64,000 nucleotides of DNA, from the NCBI GenBank assembly GCA_965112735.1, contig OZ218953.1, positions 992,001 through 1,056,000 of the forward strand, in the 5' to 3' direction. Each line of letters opens with the position of its first letter. Within the stretch, counting starts at the first letter, position 1. The DNA comes from Phaeosaccion multiseriatum. Lineage: Eukaryota > Ochrophyta, other classes. The position numbers were made by a program, and so were the translations under genes. A model generated the notes under the pieces. That model saw only the letters and a program-made list of their open reading frames with translations, was not told the DNA's origin and did not search any database. Shown one piece after another: positions 23,932-34,820 of this stretch.

Positions 23932-26900
23932 CAACAACAACAAAGCTTCTGCGCTGCACTGTTCTGCGGTCCTCACCTCCGACGCTGCCTGACGGGTACT
24001 CGCACTCCTCGGGGACAGGGGCAGGGGTGGGGGACTCCACCACACCTGAAGGACAGGCGGGCAACACCGACCAAGAGGGAGGGAGGGAGGGAGGGAGGGA
24101 GGGGGATGAGCGAGGGACGGGCGTGAAGCAAAACAACACCGCCCTGGCTTGATCGGAAACTTTCCACACTCCCTCTACTTTCTTCCGCTCCACATTTCCC
24201 TCTACGTCCTTCGCTTTGGTGAGCTCGGCTTAACCCACCCCACTTCGCTCCACTCACTGCTCCACCCTCCCCTCCGCTCCCTGCTCCCCTCCCTCCCTTC
24301 CTCACTCACTACTCTACTCCACTCGCTCACGCACTCACTCACTCACTCACCTGCCGATACCACTGCCCCAAAGGCCTGTCTGGAGGCCGACCCCGAGCTG
24401 CGAGTGGTGAACCAACTGCCCTCTGTGTAGCCCGACATGACCACAGAGGACGCTGTGAGGGCCGCCAGCCCGTTCACCTGCTCAACGGAGGAAGTGCCTT
24501 CAGAGAAGCTGAGGGGAGGGGGAGGGAGGGGGAGGAGGGAGCAGAGCGGGTGAGGGGGTGAGGGTGACAGTGGATGGGACGGTAGCGGAGTGGAGGGGGG
24601 GGGATGAAAAAAATGATGCAAAGGAGAATACAATACCCCGCTCAGTGGAAGGAGGGGTGGAGGGTTGAGTGTGTGAGGTCCCTTCTTCATGCCTCTCTCC
24701 CCTTTCTTCCATTCCTTCCCCCTCCCCCTCCCGTCCATCTTATCTCTTTCCCAAGACTCACGTCCACAGGACCTCCCCAGTGCCTACATCGAGCCCAACC
24801 AGGAAGGCGTCCGAGTCCGCTGCTCGCCCCTCCGTGGCCAAGGTGTCGACATGCCCACCAAGCACCACCGTTCTTCCGTCTGCAAGGGCCACGGCGCTCC
24901 AAATCTCCACGGAGTCTCCTTCGAGGCCTTGGAAGCGCCACAGCTCTCTGAGACAGGAGGAGGAGGAGGAGGAGGAGGAGGAGGAGGAGGAGGAGGAGGA
25001 GGAGAGAGGAGGGGGTTGAATGGTGTAATGATAGGAGGCCGTTGGTGTTGTCCATCATTCCATACTCCAGACTCCCCACGCCCCCCCCACCGCCAGCAAT
25101 TCGAGTCAGGTATAGAGATACGTAATCAATACGAAAGACAACCTGCGTACATATGCGTGTATGTGTGTGATAGTACGTATGTATGTGTTGTGTGTGTGTG
25201 TGTAATTCAGAAAAAAGGAAAATAACACATAATAGTACGTACGTCCCGTCGCTGATATCGAGCGCCACGGCCGCCATGTTGACTGCCCCCGCCTCGCCCT
25301 CAAACGCCCCCTCGGAGGCAAAGTCCCCCTGGGTCACGCCCGCCAGCACCACCACAGAAGCACTGTCCATAATGGCCACAGCCCGGCACTCGTCACTACT
25401 ATCCCCGCTGGCCTCGTCTGACTGGTACTCCCACACCGCTTCGTTGCTGCCGTCGAAGGCAATGGCCATAAAGTCGGTTTCGGTGCCACTGTCGGTGGAA
25501 AAGAGGTCGACGCTGGTGAAACCGCCAACGACGACGGTGGAGGAGGTGCTCGAACAGTCGATGGCCTTGAAGACGCCCACTTTCCCCTGGGGCCCCGGGC
25601 TGAACCTGTTTGTAGGAGGAGGTGGGGAGGGGAGGGGGTGGAGGAAGGGGAGAGGGCGCAAGGAGAAGAGACGGGGATGAGATGAGAAGACGTGGGTAGA
25701 TGTAAGTCGGAGGGATGCAAAAAGAGACTTGGATATGCGGACGGCCGCACAACTTCCCCACGCCATGCAAAGTAACGGCCTGCCCTGCCCTGGCCTGCCC
25801 TGCCCTGCCCTGTACCACCAACTGCCCTGCCATGGCCACTCTTGACGCTCTCACCTCACAGTCCGCTGGTAGGTCCACTGGACACTTCCGTCCTCCGCGT
25901 CCAAAGAGAAGAGCATGGGGGCAAACGTGCCTTGGTCCTCAAAGGTTCCGGCCACCATCAGCGCACTCGAGCCCGAGCTACATGCCCCATGGAACCAGTC
26001 ATTGCCGCCGAAGCCGGTCGTGTAGCGCCAATTTTGTGTACTGTGTGTGTGCGGGTTTGGGGTGGTGGGGTGGGATGAAACAGGGACGGTATAGGGGCGG
26101 TGATGGGTGGGTGGGCGGGCCGGGGGTGGGTAGGGCCAGAGGTCGGTAGGTCCGGAGAGGACAGCAGAGGAGGAGGCAGGTCAGAGAATGTAACGTGGAG
26201 AGAAGCTCCTCCTGTGCCGCGGCGCTAACGCCAAGTTCCCTTCCGGCATCAATTGTGTTGGGTTTTCACTGTGGCTCGCCCGCCCGCGCCCCTCCTTCCG
26301 TGGTGGCATGTGCAAAATGCCCCCGAACGCACCGCTGTGTCCGACACAGAAATTAGCCTGTCAGTCACACTCTCTCCCAGTCTTCTTCGTGCCTGCCTCC
26401 CTGCCGTCCCCTACTCACCCGTCTCCGTTGAGACTCAAGGCAAAGGCGTCTCCAGAGTCCGGAATTACGCCATCCACCGCCTCCTTCGCCCCCCCTGCGA
26501 TGAAGGTCCCGCCACCGCCACCCGTGGCGGCCGCGAAGGGCGTTGCTTCGCCAATGGAGCTGGGAGCCTCAAGGTCAATCTCCCACAGAGCAGACCTGTG
26601 CTTGTGGGCAATATACATGAGGCGGGAGGTCGGTAGAAGGCGAGATAAGGGGGGAGGGAGAAAGGGAGAAGGTTGGGTCAGTGGGCTATGGACCCTCGGC
26701 TTGGTCACTTCTTGCCTCCCTCCCTTGGAAGTGATGGAAGAAGTTCCCATTCAAACAAGATGCGGATTTGATGCCACTCACCCATCATCTGCGGAGACGG
26801 CCGTCACCCTGGGCCCGCCCGCAAGGACATAGCTGGACCCGTCGATTAAGGCCACGAATGAGCCGAACACACGCTGATATACATCGTCGGACTGAGGGAG

Positions 26901-27296
26901 CCAACCGAAGTATAGGGGTTGGGAGTTAGAATTAGGTGCAACGCTGGCTTTTCTGGTCCATGGGTACGGGCCGATCAGAGGAGCGGCAAATAGAGCAGTA
27001 AGCAGTCCCAGAAGGGAAGAGAGGGAAGGGGGGAGAGGAAGAGAGAGACGGAGGGGGGTGATGGGGAAGCCGGGGTGGGAAAAGAAATATTTGGTTGACG
27101 AGCTCCGATATTCTCCCTCAAGAAGATACCAGACCACAACAGCGCCCCTAACACAGCAGCGGAGGCAGGTAGGGAGTAAGGAAGGAAGGGGAGCCCAGCA
27201 TCACCCTCGTCCCACCTGAAAGGATGATTGAATCTCCTGCGCGAGGGAGAGCCCCGGCAGAAGCGCCAGGAGCGCCAAGGCTGATCCCCTCATCAT
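15986..27296 (-). CDS. Large multipass membrane protein with extracellular beta-propeller-like repeats
   Basis: Minus-strand exons: 27296-27216, 26891-26782, 26595-26419, 26040-25855, 25605-25243, 24947-24762, 24508-24351, 24045-23977, 23738-23651, 23432-23269, 22855-22566, 22359-22195, 21905-21479, 21199-21044, 20786-20446, 19940-19550, 19401-19238, 19012-18921, 18649-18351, 18042-17722, 17309-17036, 16789-16707, 16419-15986. Phases close over 1,672 residues. The start is a signal peptide ([19 protein letters not shown]). Residues ~28-420 hold repeats of the type VVVAGxT...DxxAxxLDxxDGxxxWxYQ, resembling SBBP propeller repeats. Then come a Cys-rich segment (~440-520), Pro/Thr/Ala linkers (~520-820), a globular part, about eight membrane spans (~990-1470) and an acidic, Ser-rich cytoplasmic tail. 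The layout recalls TRP-like/Flc-type proteins, but no family is certain. A cell-surface sensor or channel is inferred. The exon 19 donor could be 18 bases further on. Confidence 0.72.
16981..17030 (+). repeat. (CA)n tract next to a minus-strand donor
   Basis: About 50 bp of CA, which reads (GT)n on the coding strand and follows immediately after the donor at 17035. It extends the GTACGTGTGT donor into the intron of the minus-strand membrane-protein gene. Confidence 0.9.
17341..17550 (+). repeat. (GTAG)n tetranucleotide array
   Basis: About 200 bp of GTAG/GGAG repeats, reading (CTAC)n on the coding strand of the minus-strand gene. It lies in the intron between exons 20 and 21, close to the acceptor at 17310, so it occupies the polypyrimidine-tract side. 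Confidence 0.95.
18755..18841 (+). repeat. (CAGA)n tetranucleotide array
   Basis: About 85 bp of CAGA/CAGG repeats, (CTGT)n on the coding strand, in the intron before exon 19 of the minus-strand gene. A purine-rich run (GGGA, GAGA) continues to the acceptor at 18650. Confidence 0.95.
19967..20182 (+). repeat. (GGA)n/(GGT)n trinucleotide array
   Basis: About 215 bp of GGA with GGT blocks, (TCC)n on the coding strand. It ends about 25 bp before the acceptor at 19941 of exon 16 of the minus-strand gene. Every frame is open, which explains the spurious poly-Gly and poly-Glu products here. Confidence 0.95.
22505..22560 (+). repeat. (CAA)n microsatellite at a splice donor
   Basis: ACA/CAA repeats that read (GTT)n on the coding strand. 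They start directly after the GTAGGG donor at 22565 of exon 11 of the minus-strand gene. Confidence 0.9.
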
Positions 27297-27480
27297 GCCC
27301 GGCTTCTTCTCCTCGCCTCTTCTTCGTCTTCACCCCCCCTCCGCCTTGCTCAGTTGATCACCAAAATTATCCCTCCAGTATTTCTCCCTCCCTCTCCCCC
27401 TTCTGCTTGCACACTGCTCTGTATTCTGGGTGTGAGTTCACCCGGCCAGATACGTGGGGCGCGCTGGTTTCCGCCACGAG
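27297..27480. promoter_or_regulatory. Shared promoter region of two divergent genes
   Basis: Only 184 bp separate the proposed start codons of the minus-strand membrane-protein gene (27296) and the plus-strand EF-hand gene (27481). The interval is C/T-rich on the plus strand with an AT-richer core (ACCAAAATTATCC at about 27360). I see no clear TATA box. A bidirectional promoter follows from geometry if both starts are right; an unseen upstream exon of either gene would change this. Confidence 0.4.
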
Positions 27481-27891
27481 ATGGTGCTCCTCGAAATATG
27501 GCGTTTCGACTTCGTCAAGAAGCGGAGCTCCTCTGTGTCCTCCTCGCCCATGGCGATGGTTGGCGGGACTTCAAGCGAGGATGCGCCTCCCTCGAGTACA
27601 AGGAGAGGCTCTGGTGCGGCTCCCGCGTCGGTGTCCAAGATGTTTCTCCCTGGCACACGAAGAAGGCAGTCAATCGCCGAGAAGCTCTTTCCCGATGTGG
27701 GCATGGAGACGGATTGTGCGGCCGCTACAGCGGCGGCGGCGGCGGGGGTGGGGGGTCATAGTGGAAAGAATGGCGAGGATCCTCCCGCTGGCACGGCTGT
27801 GCAGCGCAGCAGGAGGAAGAGTAGCGTCCAGTACCTGGCTTCGACTGAAGTAATGAGGAATGCGATGGTGAGGCAGGCCCTGTTCCACTTC

Positions 27892-27952
<61 letters not shown>

Positions 27953-30900
27953 TCTCTTCCCTTCTGAATCTCTCCCTTTCTCACCCCCTTTTTCTCACTC
28001 ACTGCGTCTCGCTCTGGTCCAAACTTTCTCTCTCTCTCTATCTCTCTCTCTCTCTCTCTCTCCCGCTCGTTCGCTCGCTCGCAACTATGGCTGGCAACGA
28101 CAAGACCGGCGTGACTGGCATTTCCGCCCTCTCAGGCACGCTGGACACGAGCCTCGACACCTCCGAGCGCATGCAGCAGCTCATGACCATGGCCAAGGAA
28201 AAAGGAATCCCCACCAAGCGGATATTCGGATTCTTCTTCTCACAGGAAGGAGGAGAAGGAGAGGAAGGGGACAAGGAAGAGGAGGAAGGCGATAATTTAT
28301 CGGAAACCCAGACGATCACTCTGCCTGCCTTCGAAAAGGCGCTGGTGCGATTGGGCTTCGACCTCGACCTCATGCTGACAGTCGCAGAAGGCGAGGAAGA
28401 AAGAGGAGCGGAAGAGCAGAGAACAGAGGGCATCGGAGGAGGGAAGGAAAAGAAGTGGGACAGGCAAGTCGAGCAGCTCTTTCGAACAATCGACTCCAAC
28501 CATGATGGCAAGGTTATGCTCAGCGAGCTGGTGCGGTGGTGTCTGGGCATTCCAACGGTGCCCTGGAAAGCGGAGCTGGCGAGGAGGGAGCGACGCCTTG
28601 CGAGCGAATTGCCGCCCAACTGCTCCAAAGAGGATCTGGTGGATCGCGCCGCGGAGGATATTATACAAGAGATGCTCGCTGCAAATGTCCACCAACGTAA
28701 GGAGCGGGAGAAGCATCAGCAGCAGGACCAGAAGCAGATGCAGAAGAAGCCTTGCAGACCCGAGGGAGCGAGCCCGTCTGCCCTCCTCGGCCCGCCGGCT
28801 TGCGCGCAGGCAAGTCGAGCCCAGACCAAGCATATGGAGCTCGGTACGCTCATCAGAACGGCGCGGAAACAGTTTTGGAGGACCAAGGAGGACGTGCATG
28901 TGTGCATCTATGAGAACAAGGTGAGGGCAGCAGAAGCCGCGAAAGGAGAGCGAGAGCGATGGTGGGGGGTTCACTCACTCACTCACTCACTCACTCACTC
29001 ACTCACTCACTCACTCACTCACTCACTCACTCACTCACTCACTCACTCGCTCCCTCACTTACTCACTCCCTCACTCACTCACTCACTCACTCACTCACTC
29101 ACTCACTCACTCACTCACTCACTCACTCACTCACTCACTCACTCACTCACTCACTCACTCACTCACTCACTCACTCACTCCCTCACTCACTCACTCACTC
29201 ACTCACTCACTCACTCACGCACTCACTCACTCACTCACTCACTGACTCACTGACACACACACTCACTCACTCACTCACTCACTCGCTCGCTCACTCACCC
29301 ACCCACCCACTCCCTCCCCCCCTCCCTCCCTCCCTCACTCACTCACTCACTCACTCACTCACTCACTCACTCACTCACTCACTCACTCACTCACTCACTC
29401 ACTCACTCACTCACTCACTCACTCACTCACTCACTCACTCACTCACTCACTCACTCACTCACTCACTCACTCACTCACTCAATCACTCACTCACTCACTC
29501 ACTCACTCACTCACTCACTCACTCACTCACTCACTCACTGACTCACTCACCCACTCACTCACTCACTCACTTCGCTTGTGTTCTCACTCCACAGGCGGAA
29601 GGATGCTTGATCGTTTGCACGCACGACGAGGCCAAGCCACATACCTTCCCGGTGCTGGTGCTGCTGACGGCCCTCATCCCCTTGAAAGCGGCTCGTGTGG
29701 CCGAGATCGAGGCAGAGCTGAAGCAGCAGCAAAAGGAGGCAGGCAAGACCAGCGCGGCTGTAAAAGCCCAGCGGCAAACCGCAGATCTCAACGGCAATAG
29801 CGGTGTAGAGAGCCCTGAGATGGCTGCTTTCGCCACCGCACAGCAGGGACAGGGGGGGGGGGAGGACGAGGGGGAGGACGAGGAGACTCGCTCTGCCTCC
29901 GCGCTGGCAGAAAGGGCTCGCTGTGCCGCTCTCTCCGAGTTCGTCATCTCTCGACTGCAAGTGCCTCCTCTACGCCCCGAGGAGGAGCAGGAGACAGCGG
30001 CCTTCCGAAGGGCCTCCAAGGGGGCTATCCTGGACATTGCCCTGCAGCCGCAAGTAGCGCTGCCTGGCAGCAGCAGGAGAGGCTCGGCTGTCAGTAGAAG
30101 GAGCAGCCTCAACAGCGTCAGTGGAGGTGCGGCCGTTGTCCGACCCGTGCGAGTATCGGAGGCTATCAAGCCTTCGCACAAATGTGAGTTGAGGTGGTGG
30201 AGAGCGTTGAGAGGCCCTAGGCGCAAAGGGTAGAGCAGGGGAAGGCAGGGCAGGGCAGGGCAGGGAAGGCAAAGCAGGGTAGAGAGACCCTCCTTCCTAC
30301 CTGTGCTCCGAGCAGCTGGGTGGGGTCGGGCCTCAGTGAGAGCCATCCTTCTGTGTGAGACCCTCCCGAGGGAGACTCAGGCAGAGAGGCCAGTTGGTTC
30401 GAAAAGCAAGGAGGGAGGCCGTGCGAGTGTACGGAGCAGCGGCTGTCTGCTCCTGAACTTCCAATGCTTTCTCTCTCGTGTCTCCACCCGCCCACGCGCC
30501 TTTGTCTTCCAACCCTCGCTCCTTTTCCTTCGGACTCAGATGACGGCGCTGGCCCCACTGGCTCCGACACTGACGACTCCGACGGCGATGACGATCACGC
30601 GAACGAGGGCCAAAGGGAAGGAGGAGGAACAGGAGGAAAGGAGCGTGGAACCACCACAGTGACCAGGAGGAAGTCGTCGCTGTCAGAGACTCGACCTCCC
30701 GACCAATCCCTCAAGGTTCGAGTTTCAGTGCTGGGGCTGAGCTTGTGTGGATACCTGCGCTTGACTTGGCGCGCTCTTTGACGCGCGCTTTCTTGCTTTC
30801 TTAACTCACGCACGCACGCATGCACGCATGCACGCACGCACCTACAGGCTAGAAAGGCCTCTGCGGACCAGGCGGAGGCCGAGGTGGCAGCAGCAGCGGC

Positions 30901-32078
30901 GGAGATGGAGAGTGCAAGAAGGCAACGCGCAGCAGCAGCAGGGGCAGGAGGGGCAAGTGGTACTTCCTCAGCTGGCTCGATTCGCAAGCCCTTCCTCGCC
31001 AAGCAAACGGGAGACGAGTGGGATCACCTGGGGCTTGGCGACGACGTTGTTGTGGTACTGTCGAGGCACCACCGATGGAAGGTACGAGGAGCACGTGGGA
31101 GAGGGGAGAGGGTCCTTAGGCATGAACTACCTTCTACTGGATCTACTATATACTTCTTCGTAGTACGATATTAGGAAGGAGAGGGATTCGTATGATGTAT
31201 CTCACGCCGATTGCCTACTGCTCCTTGCTGCTGCTGCTGCTGCTGCTGCTATAACAAATAGGTTCGCTCGTCGGTCAACATGGCTGAGTTTCGACGCAAG
31301 AGCTCTGCCTTCAACACTTCCATCCTCGGCTCGAGGAGGATGAGCGCCGCAGCCATGAATCTGGAGCTCGACACGAAAGAGGTGAGTGAGTGAGTGGAAG
31401 CGGCCAAGCAGTCAATGAGTGGCCAATGACTAGCTAGCGAGCGGAGTGGCTGGGCGCCTGAGTAGAATGCGTCCGCCTTGACGCTTGTTGGCTCTCCCCG
31501 CTTGACTGCTTGCTCGAACCACCTCTCAACGCCTCTCTCCCTCCCTGCCTCCCTCCCTCCCTCCCTCCCTCCCTCCCTCCCTCCCTCCCTCCCTCCCTCC
31601 CTCCCTCCCTCCCTCCCTCCCTCCCTCCCTTCCCATGCCTTTCCGTTCCGCTTCACTCCTTTGCACTCCCTGGCTGCAGGTAATGGCGCAACTACAAAAT
31701 GCGCAGGGCACTCAGGCCCTTGAGGAGCTCGAGGCGAATCAGGCCGAGGGGCATGGGATGATGAGACCCGCCCTCTCTGAGACGAAGGAGAACAACAAGC
31801 CGAAGCCCACGCCCAGTACAAATGCGAGCAGGGGCGTGCAACCCATCCCTCCTGCGAAGGGCTCCTCCAAGGGCGATAGAAAAGACTTCTCCTCCACCAC
31901 CTCCTCCTCCACCGCGTCGCCAACCCGGCGGGGATCCGGCGGTGCCCCGAGTGCGAAGGCATCAAAGGTCTCCGAGGCGGCAAAGGCGGCAGGGAGCGGC
32001 GACAGTAGCCGCACTCGTAGCGGAAGCAAGAGCAGCGCGGAGGTTCGCCGGCCCTCCAAGACCTCCTCCAAGAACTAG
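27481..32078 (+). CDS. EF-hand protein, otherwise unknown, with disordered C terminus
   Basis: Exons: 27481-27867, 28105-28920, 29595-30183, 30540-30715, 30848-31081, 31262-31381, 31680-32078, giving 906 residues. All phases close. ATG 27481 is the first ATG in the open frame; upstream in-frame starts are non-ATG. One canonical calcium-binding loop, DSNHDGKVMLSE, lies at about residue 258 (28492-28527). A helix-loop region about 60 residues earlier, with Glu-rich loop and LPAFEKALVRLGF, may be a degenerate partner EF-hand. Downstream is a conserved-looking segment (ARKQFWRTKEDVHVCIYENK), then AEGCLIVCTHDEAKPHTFPV, charged coiled-coil-like sequence and a Ser/Lys-rich tail ending RRPSKTSSKN. 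Calcium-dependent regulation is the only functional inference. Intron 2 is a 600-bp CTCA array and intron 1 a CT tract. Confidence 0.68.
28972..29572 (+). repeat. (CTCA)n array, about 600 bp, in an EF-hand gene intron
   Basis: CACT/CTCA tetranucleotides with rare variants (CTCC, CTGA) fill most of the intron between the donor at 28921 and the acceptor at 29593-29594. The 4-bp unit has no stop in any sense frame and encodes Thr-His-Ser-Leu repeats, so the exons either side seem joined in one long frame. Splice sites at both ends (AAG|GTGAGG and CCACAG|GCG) argue that it is intronic. Confidence 0.9.
31544..31630 (+). repeat. (CTCC)n array before the last EF-hand gene exon
   Basis: About 85 bp of CTCC repeats in the last intron of the EF-hand gene (31382-31679). 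That intron begins GTGAGTGAGTGAG, so both of its ends carry simple repeats of the polarity seen throughout the window. Confidence 0.92.
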
Positions 32079-32095
32079 GTAGAAAGTAGATGATG

Positions 32096-32216
32096 TTCGA
32101 CCCCTGACGTGCTATCGACCACATTCTCTAGGCATGCTTTCGGGCCCTCGGCCGCCAGCCGATAGCAGATAGCACGCCGGCTGACGCTGGCGATAGTGAT
32201 AGCAGATAGATAGCGG
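32096..32216. mobile_element. MITE-like GATAGC element, copy 2
   Basis: Begins TTCGACCCCTGACGTGCTATCG. It continues with GCCGCCAGCCGATAGCAGATAGC and GCCGGCTGACGCTGGCGATAG and ends in GATAGATAGCGG. It shares the edge and the GCTGGCG/GATAGC modules with the copies at 14651 and 37556. It lies in the 470-bp gap between the EF-hand and SMYD genes and may be a decayed, one-ended copy. The rest of the gap (32217-32549) holds a GTGTG run and a GGCCCTCGAGGG palindrome; no gene was seen. Confidence 0.5.
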
Positions 32217-32549
32217 TAAATATAGGAATCACCTAAGAAATTGAAAGGGAAGGGAAGTGTGTGTGTGTATGTGTGTGTGTGTGTGTGCGGGTATCGCTGT
32301 GTCTCCGGGGCCCTCGAGGGGGCGGTTACTCCCCCTCGAGGGCGGGGAGGGGGAGTGCAGGACCGGCTCCGCGGTTGAGCCGACCCAGGAAGGCGCGCTC
32401 TCGCTCCGAGAGCAGAGATGATATATGACCTAAGCACAAATGACAAATGAGAAAGAATTGAAGAACCAACTTGTGAAGTAGGCCCCCCCTTCTTCTCCTA
32501 AACTATCATCCTTCTTGAAGCAGGCAAGGGGAGGAGAGGGGTAGTCGGA

Positions 32550-34764
32550 ATGGAAAAGGAGGAGGAGGAGGAGGAGGAGGAGATGGATTTTCAAGTGGAG
32601 GACTCGGCTGCTTTCGAGCTTGCGACACCGTGTGCGAGGAAAGGGAGACACGTGGTTACGAGGAGAGATGTCAAAGCCGGAGAGGAAGTGATAGCGACGA
32701 GCTGCTTTGCGGCCGTACCTGCGGACAGTGAGCTGGGATTAAGGTGCCAGCGTTGTCTCCGAAGGTTGGGCGCCTCAACGGAGCCCTACAGCGAGGGTGT
32801 GCAGTGCGGGTGCCGACATGCTGTGTATTGCAGTGACGAATGCATGAACAAGGAGAGGGAGATGCACGAGGATGGCGGGGAGTGCTCTGCCCTGCAAAGG
32901 CTTCCCAGTTTAGGCATTGAGGGCGGCACGATGCCTATTCGACTAATAATACGCGTGGCGGCTTGGAGGGCGTCGGGCTTGACTGATGGCGATAGTCCTT
33001 TTACTTACCAACACGTGTCTATGTTGGAATCCCATGTCGCCGACGCGTCTCCAGACGAAGTCGAAGCCGTAAAAGCCGTGGCCCAGGCAATACGCCGGAT
33101 CATGACTCCACTTCCGCTGTCGCCGGGGCAAAGTCGTCCGACAAGGACGGCGGAACCCTTGAGGACGAAGGAGCTGGTGTCTCTCTTCTACGCCATTCAA
33201 TGCAACGCACACGGGGTGAAGGAGGAGCAAGGGCAAGGGCAAGGTGTCGCGCTGGCGGGATTGGGCCTCTTCCCCCTGGCGAGTATGCTGAATCACAGCT
33301 GTACTCCTAATAGCATTCACAGCTTCGTTGTAGGAGAGCAAGCCGGCAGGGTACCATCCGTCGTTTTCAAGGCCACCTCGAACATGGGTGAGGAACAGCT
33401 TGTCGCTTTTCGCAGTGGAGTGACTGCTACACTGCCAGCTCTGGATGAGCTCAACTCTTTATTATCCTTCGTTGCTACTTCTTATACACCTCACACCGTG
33501 TTCGTCTTCCAACAACATCACCCCTCCTCCCTCTCCCCAATCTAACCTTCCGACTTTGCCTCTCTCTCTGGCCTTTGCCCTTCCCATCGTCCCGAAAGCT
33601 GCCCGGGAGGAGATATGCTACTCCTATATCGATCTCTACGAAACCTCGGCCCGACGCCAGCTTCTCCTCCAGAGGGCCTACTTCTTCACGTGCTCCTGCC
33701 GGCGCTGCACTCAGGCAGAGGAGGTTGTAAACAGCGTACCACCAACAGCAACAGCAACAGCAACAGCAGTAGGGTTAGGGGCAGGGGTAGGGGCAGGGGC
33801 AGGCTCCGAGGAGAAATCAATCGGAGTGCACGATGCTGCCATCGACGGGCTCCAATGCCATCAAAAGGGGTGCGGTGGCGCTATGATTCCCAGTGCCATT
33901 GGGGCCATAGTGTGGTGCTACCGCTGTGGGGTGAAGTGTCCGAAGGCAGAGTACGAGGCCCGTCTTGTCACCGCTTCGAAGCAGGCAGAGAGCGGAGTCA
34001 CCCTGGGCCAAGCGGTGTTGTCGAGGCAGCCTGCCCCTACCGCGAAGGAGCTGGCGCTTGCGGCGACAGCACTCGGCAGGGGCATAGAACAGGGCAGCGG
34101 GAAGCTTCACCCACAGCACCGCCTCATCTACCTGTCCCTGTCGCTGCTGCTGCAAGTCACGGATGCTCAGCTGAGTGTACCAGGCCTTAGCTCCAACGGG
34201 AAAGTCGCCTTGCTCATGGTGAGAGAAGAGGCTTGTTGATGGGAGCGGAGCTGACGACGTGGGCCCACGCTTGCGAAGAAGAAGCGGGGTGTAGGCACAG
34301 AGTCCTATGACATGGGCACCCTCTCAGTCGCTCTCCCCCCTCCCTCCGTTTCTCCTCAGTCAAAGCTCAAGCATCTGAATGCTTCGATTGCGTGTCTGGA
34401 GCTGTGCCTTGGCGGCAATCACCCCGAGCTCGCAGATCTGTATGCCTCAGCGGGGAAGGCTTTTCTCTCGCTTGGCCCAAGCTGGGAGGAGGGCTGCCCA
34501 GCCGAGGAGGTAGCCGCCCTCTACTACATCTTGCCAGGGGGCGAAGAGCGAGGCAAAGGCCAGCCTGCCTCTGCTACCCCGGCAACAAACGACGCATCGT
34601 CCCCGAGCGGCGCAGTAGTAGCAGCACCACCACCATCACCACCACCCCCGCCGCCAGCAGCAGCAGCTTTCTGCCTGAGAAAGGCCCTCGAAATGTTCAC
34701 CATTTGCTGCCGAGACTCTGACCCCCGCCTTGTGGAGCTGCGGGGCCTCGAGTCGGCCCTATGA
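32550..34764 (+). CDS. SMYD-type SET/MYND protein (lysine methyltransferase-like)
   Basis: Exons 32550-33387, 33599-34218 and 34360-34764 give 620 residues. After a poly-Glu start, the split SET domain begins at LATPCARKGRHVVTRRDVKAGEEV. It is interrupted by a MYND zinc finger (CQRCLRRLG...CGCRHAVYCSDECMNKE...HEDGGEC). The catalytic half has the hallmark NHSCTPNS (about 33290-33315) and, across the first intron, EEICYSYIDL. Post-SET cysteines follow as CSCRRC. A helical C-terminal part resembles the TPR-like region of SMYD proteins (KLKHLNASIACLELCLGGNHPELADLYASAGKAF). SMYD enzymes methylate lysines on histones and other proteins using S-adenosylmethionine. The substrate cannot be told, so no symbol is given. 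The gene is complete and all key motifs are intact. Confidence 0.9.
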
Positions 34765-34820
34765 CGTTACATGGCCTGTGAAACTGCGAGGTCTCCGCAT
34801 CGGCGTTATGGCCTCCTTCC

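Noticed and set aside
28959-30233. 424-codon frame beginning in the CTCA array
   Set aside because: Splice donor at 28921 and acceptor at 29593-29594 with phase 0 on both sides. Only 29595-30183 is exon, and it is covered by the EF-hand gene.
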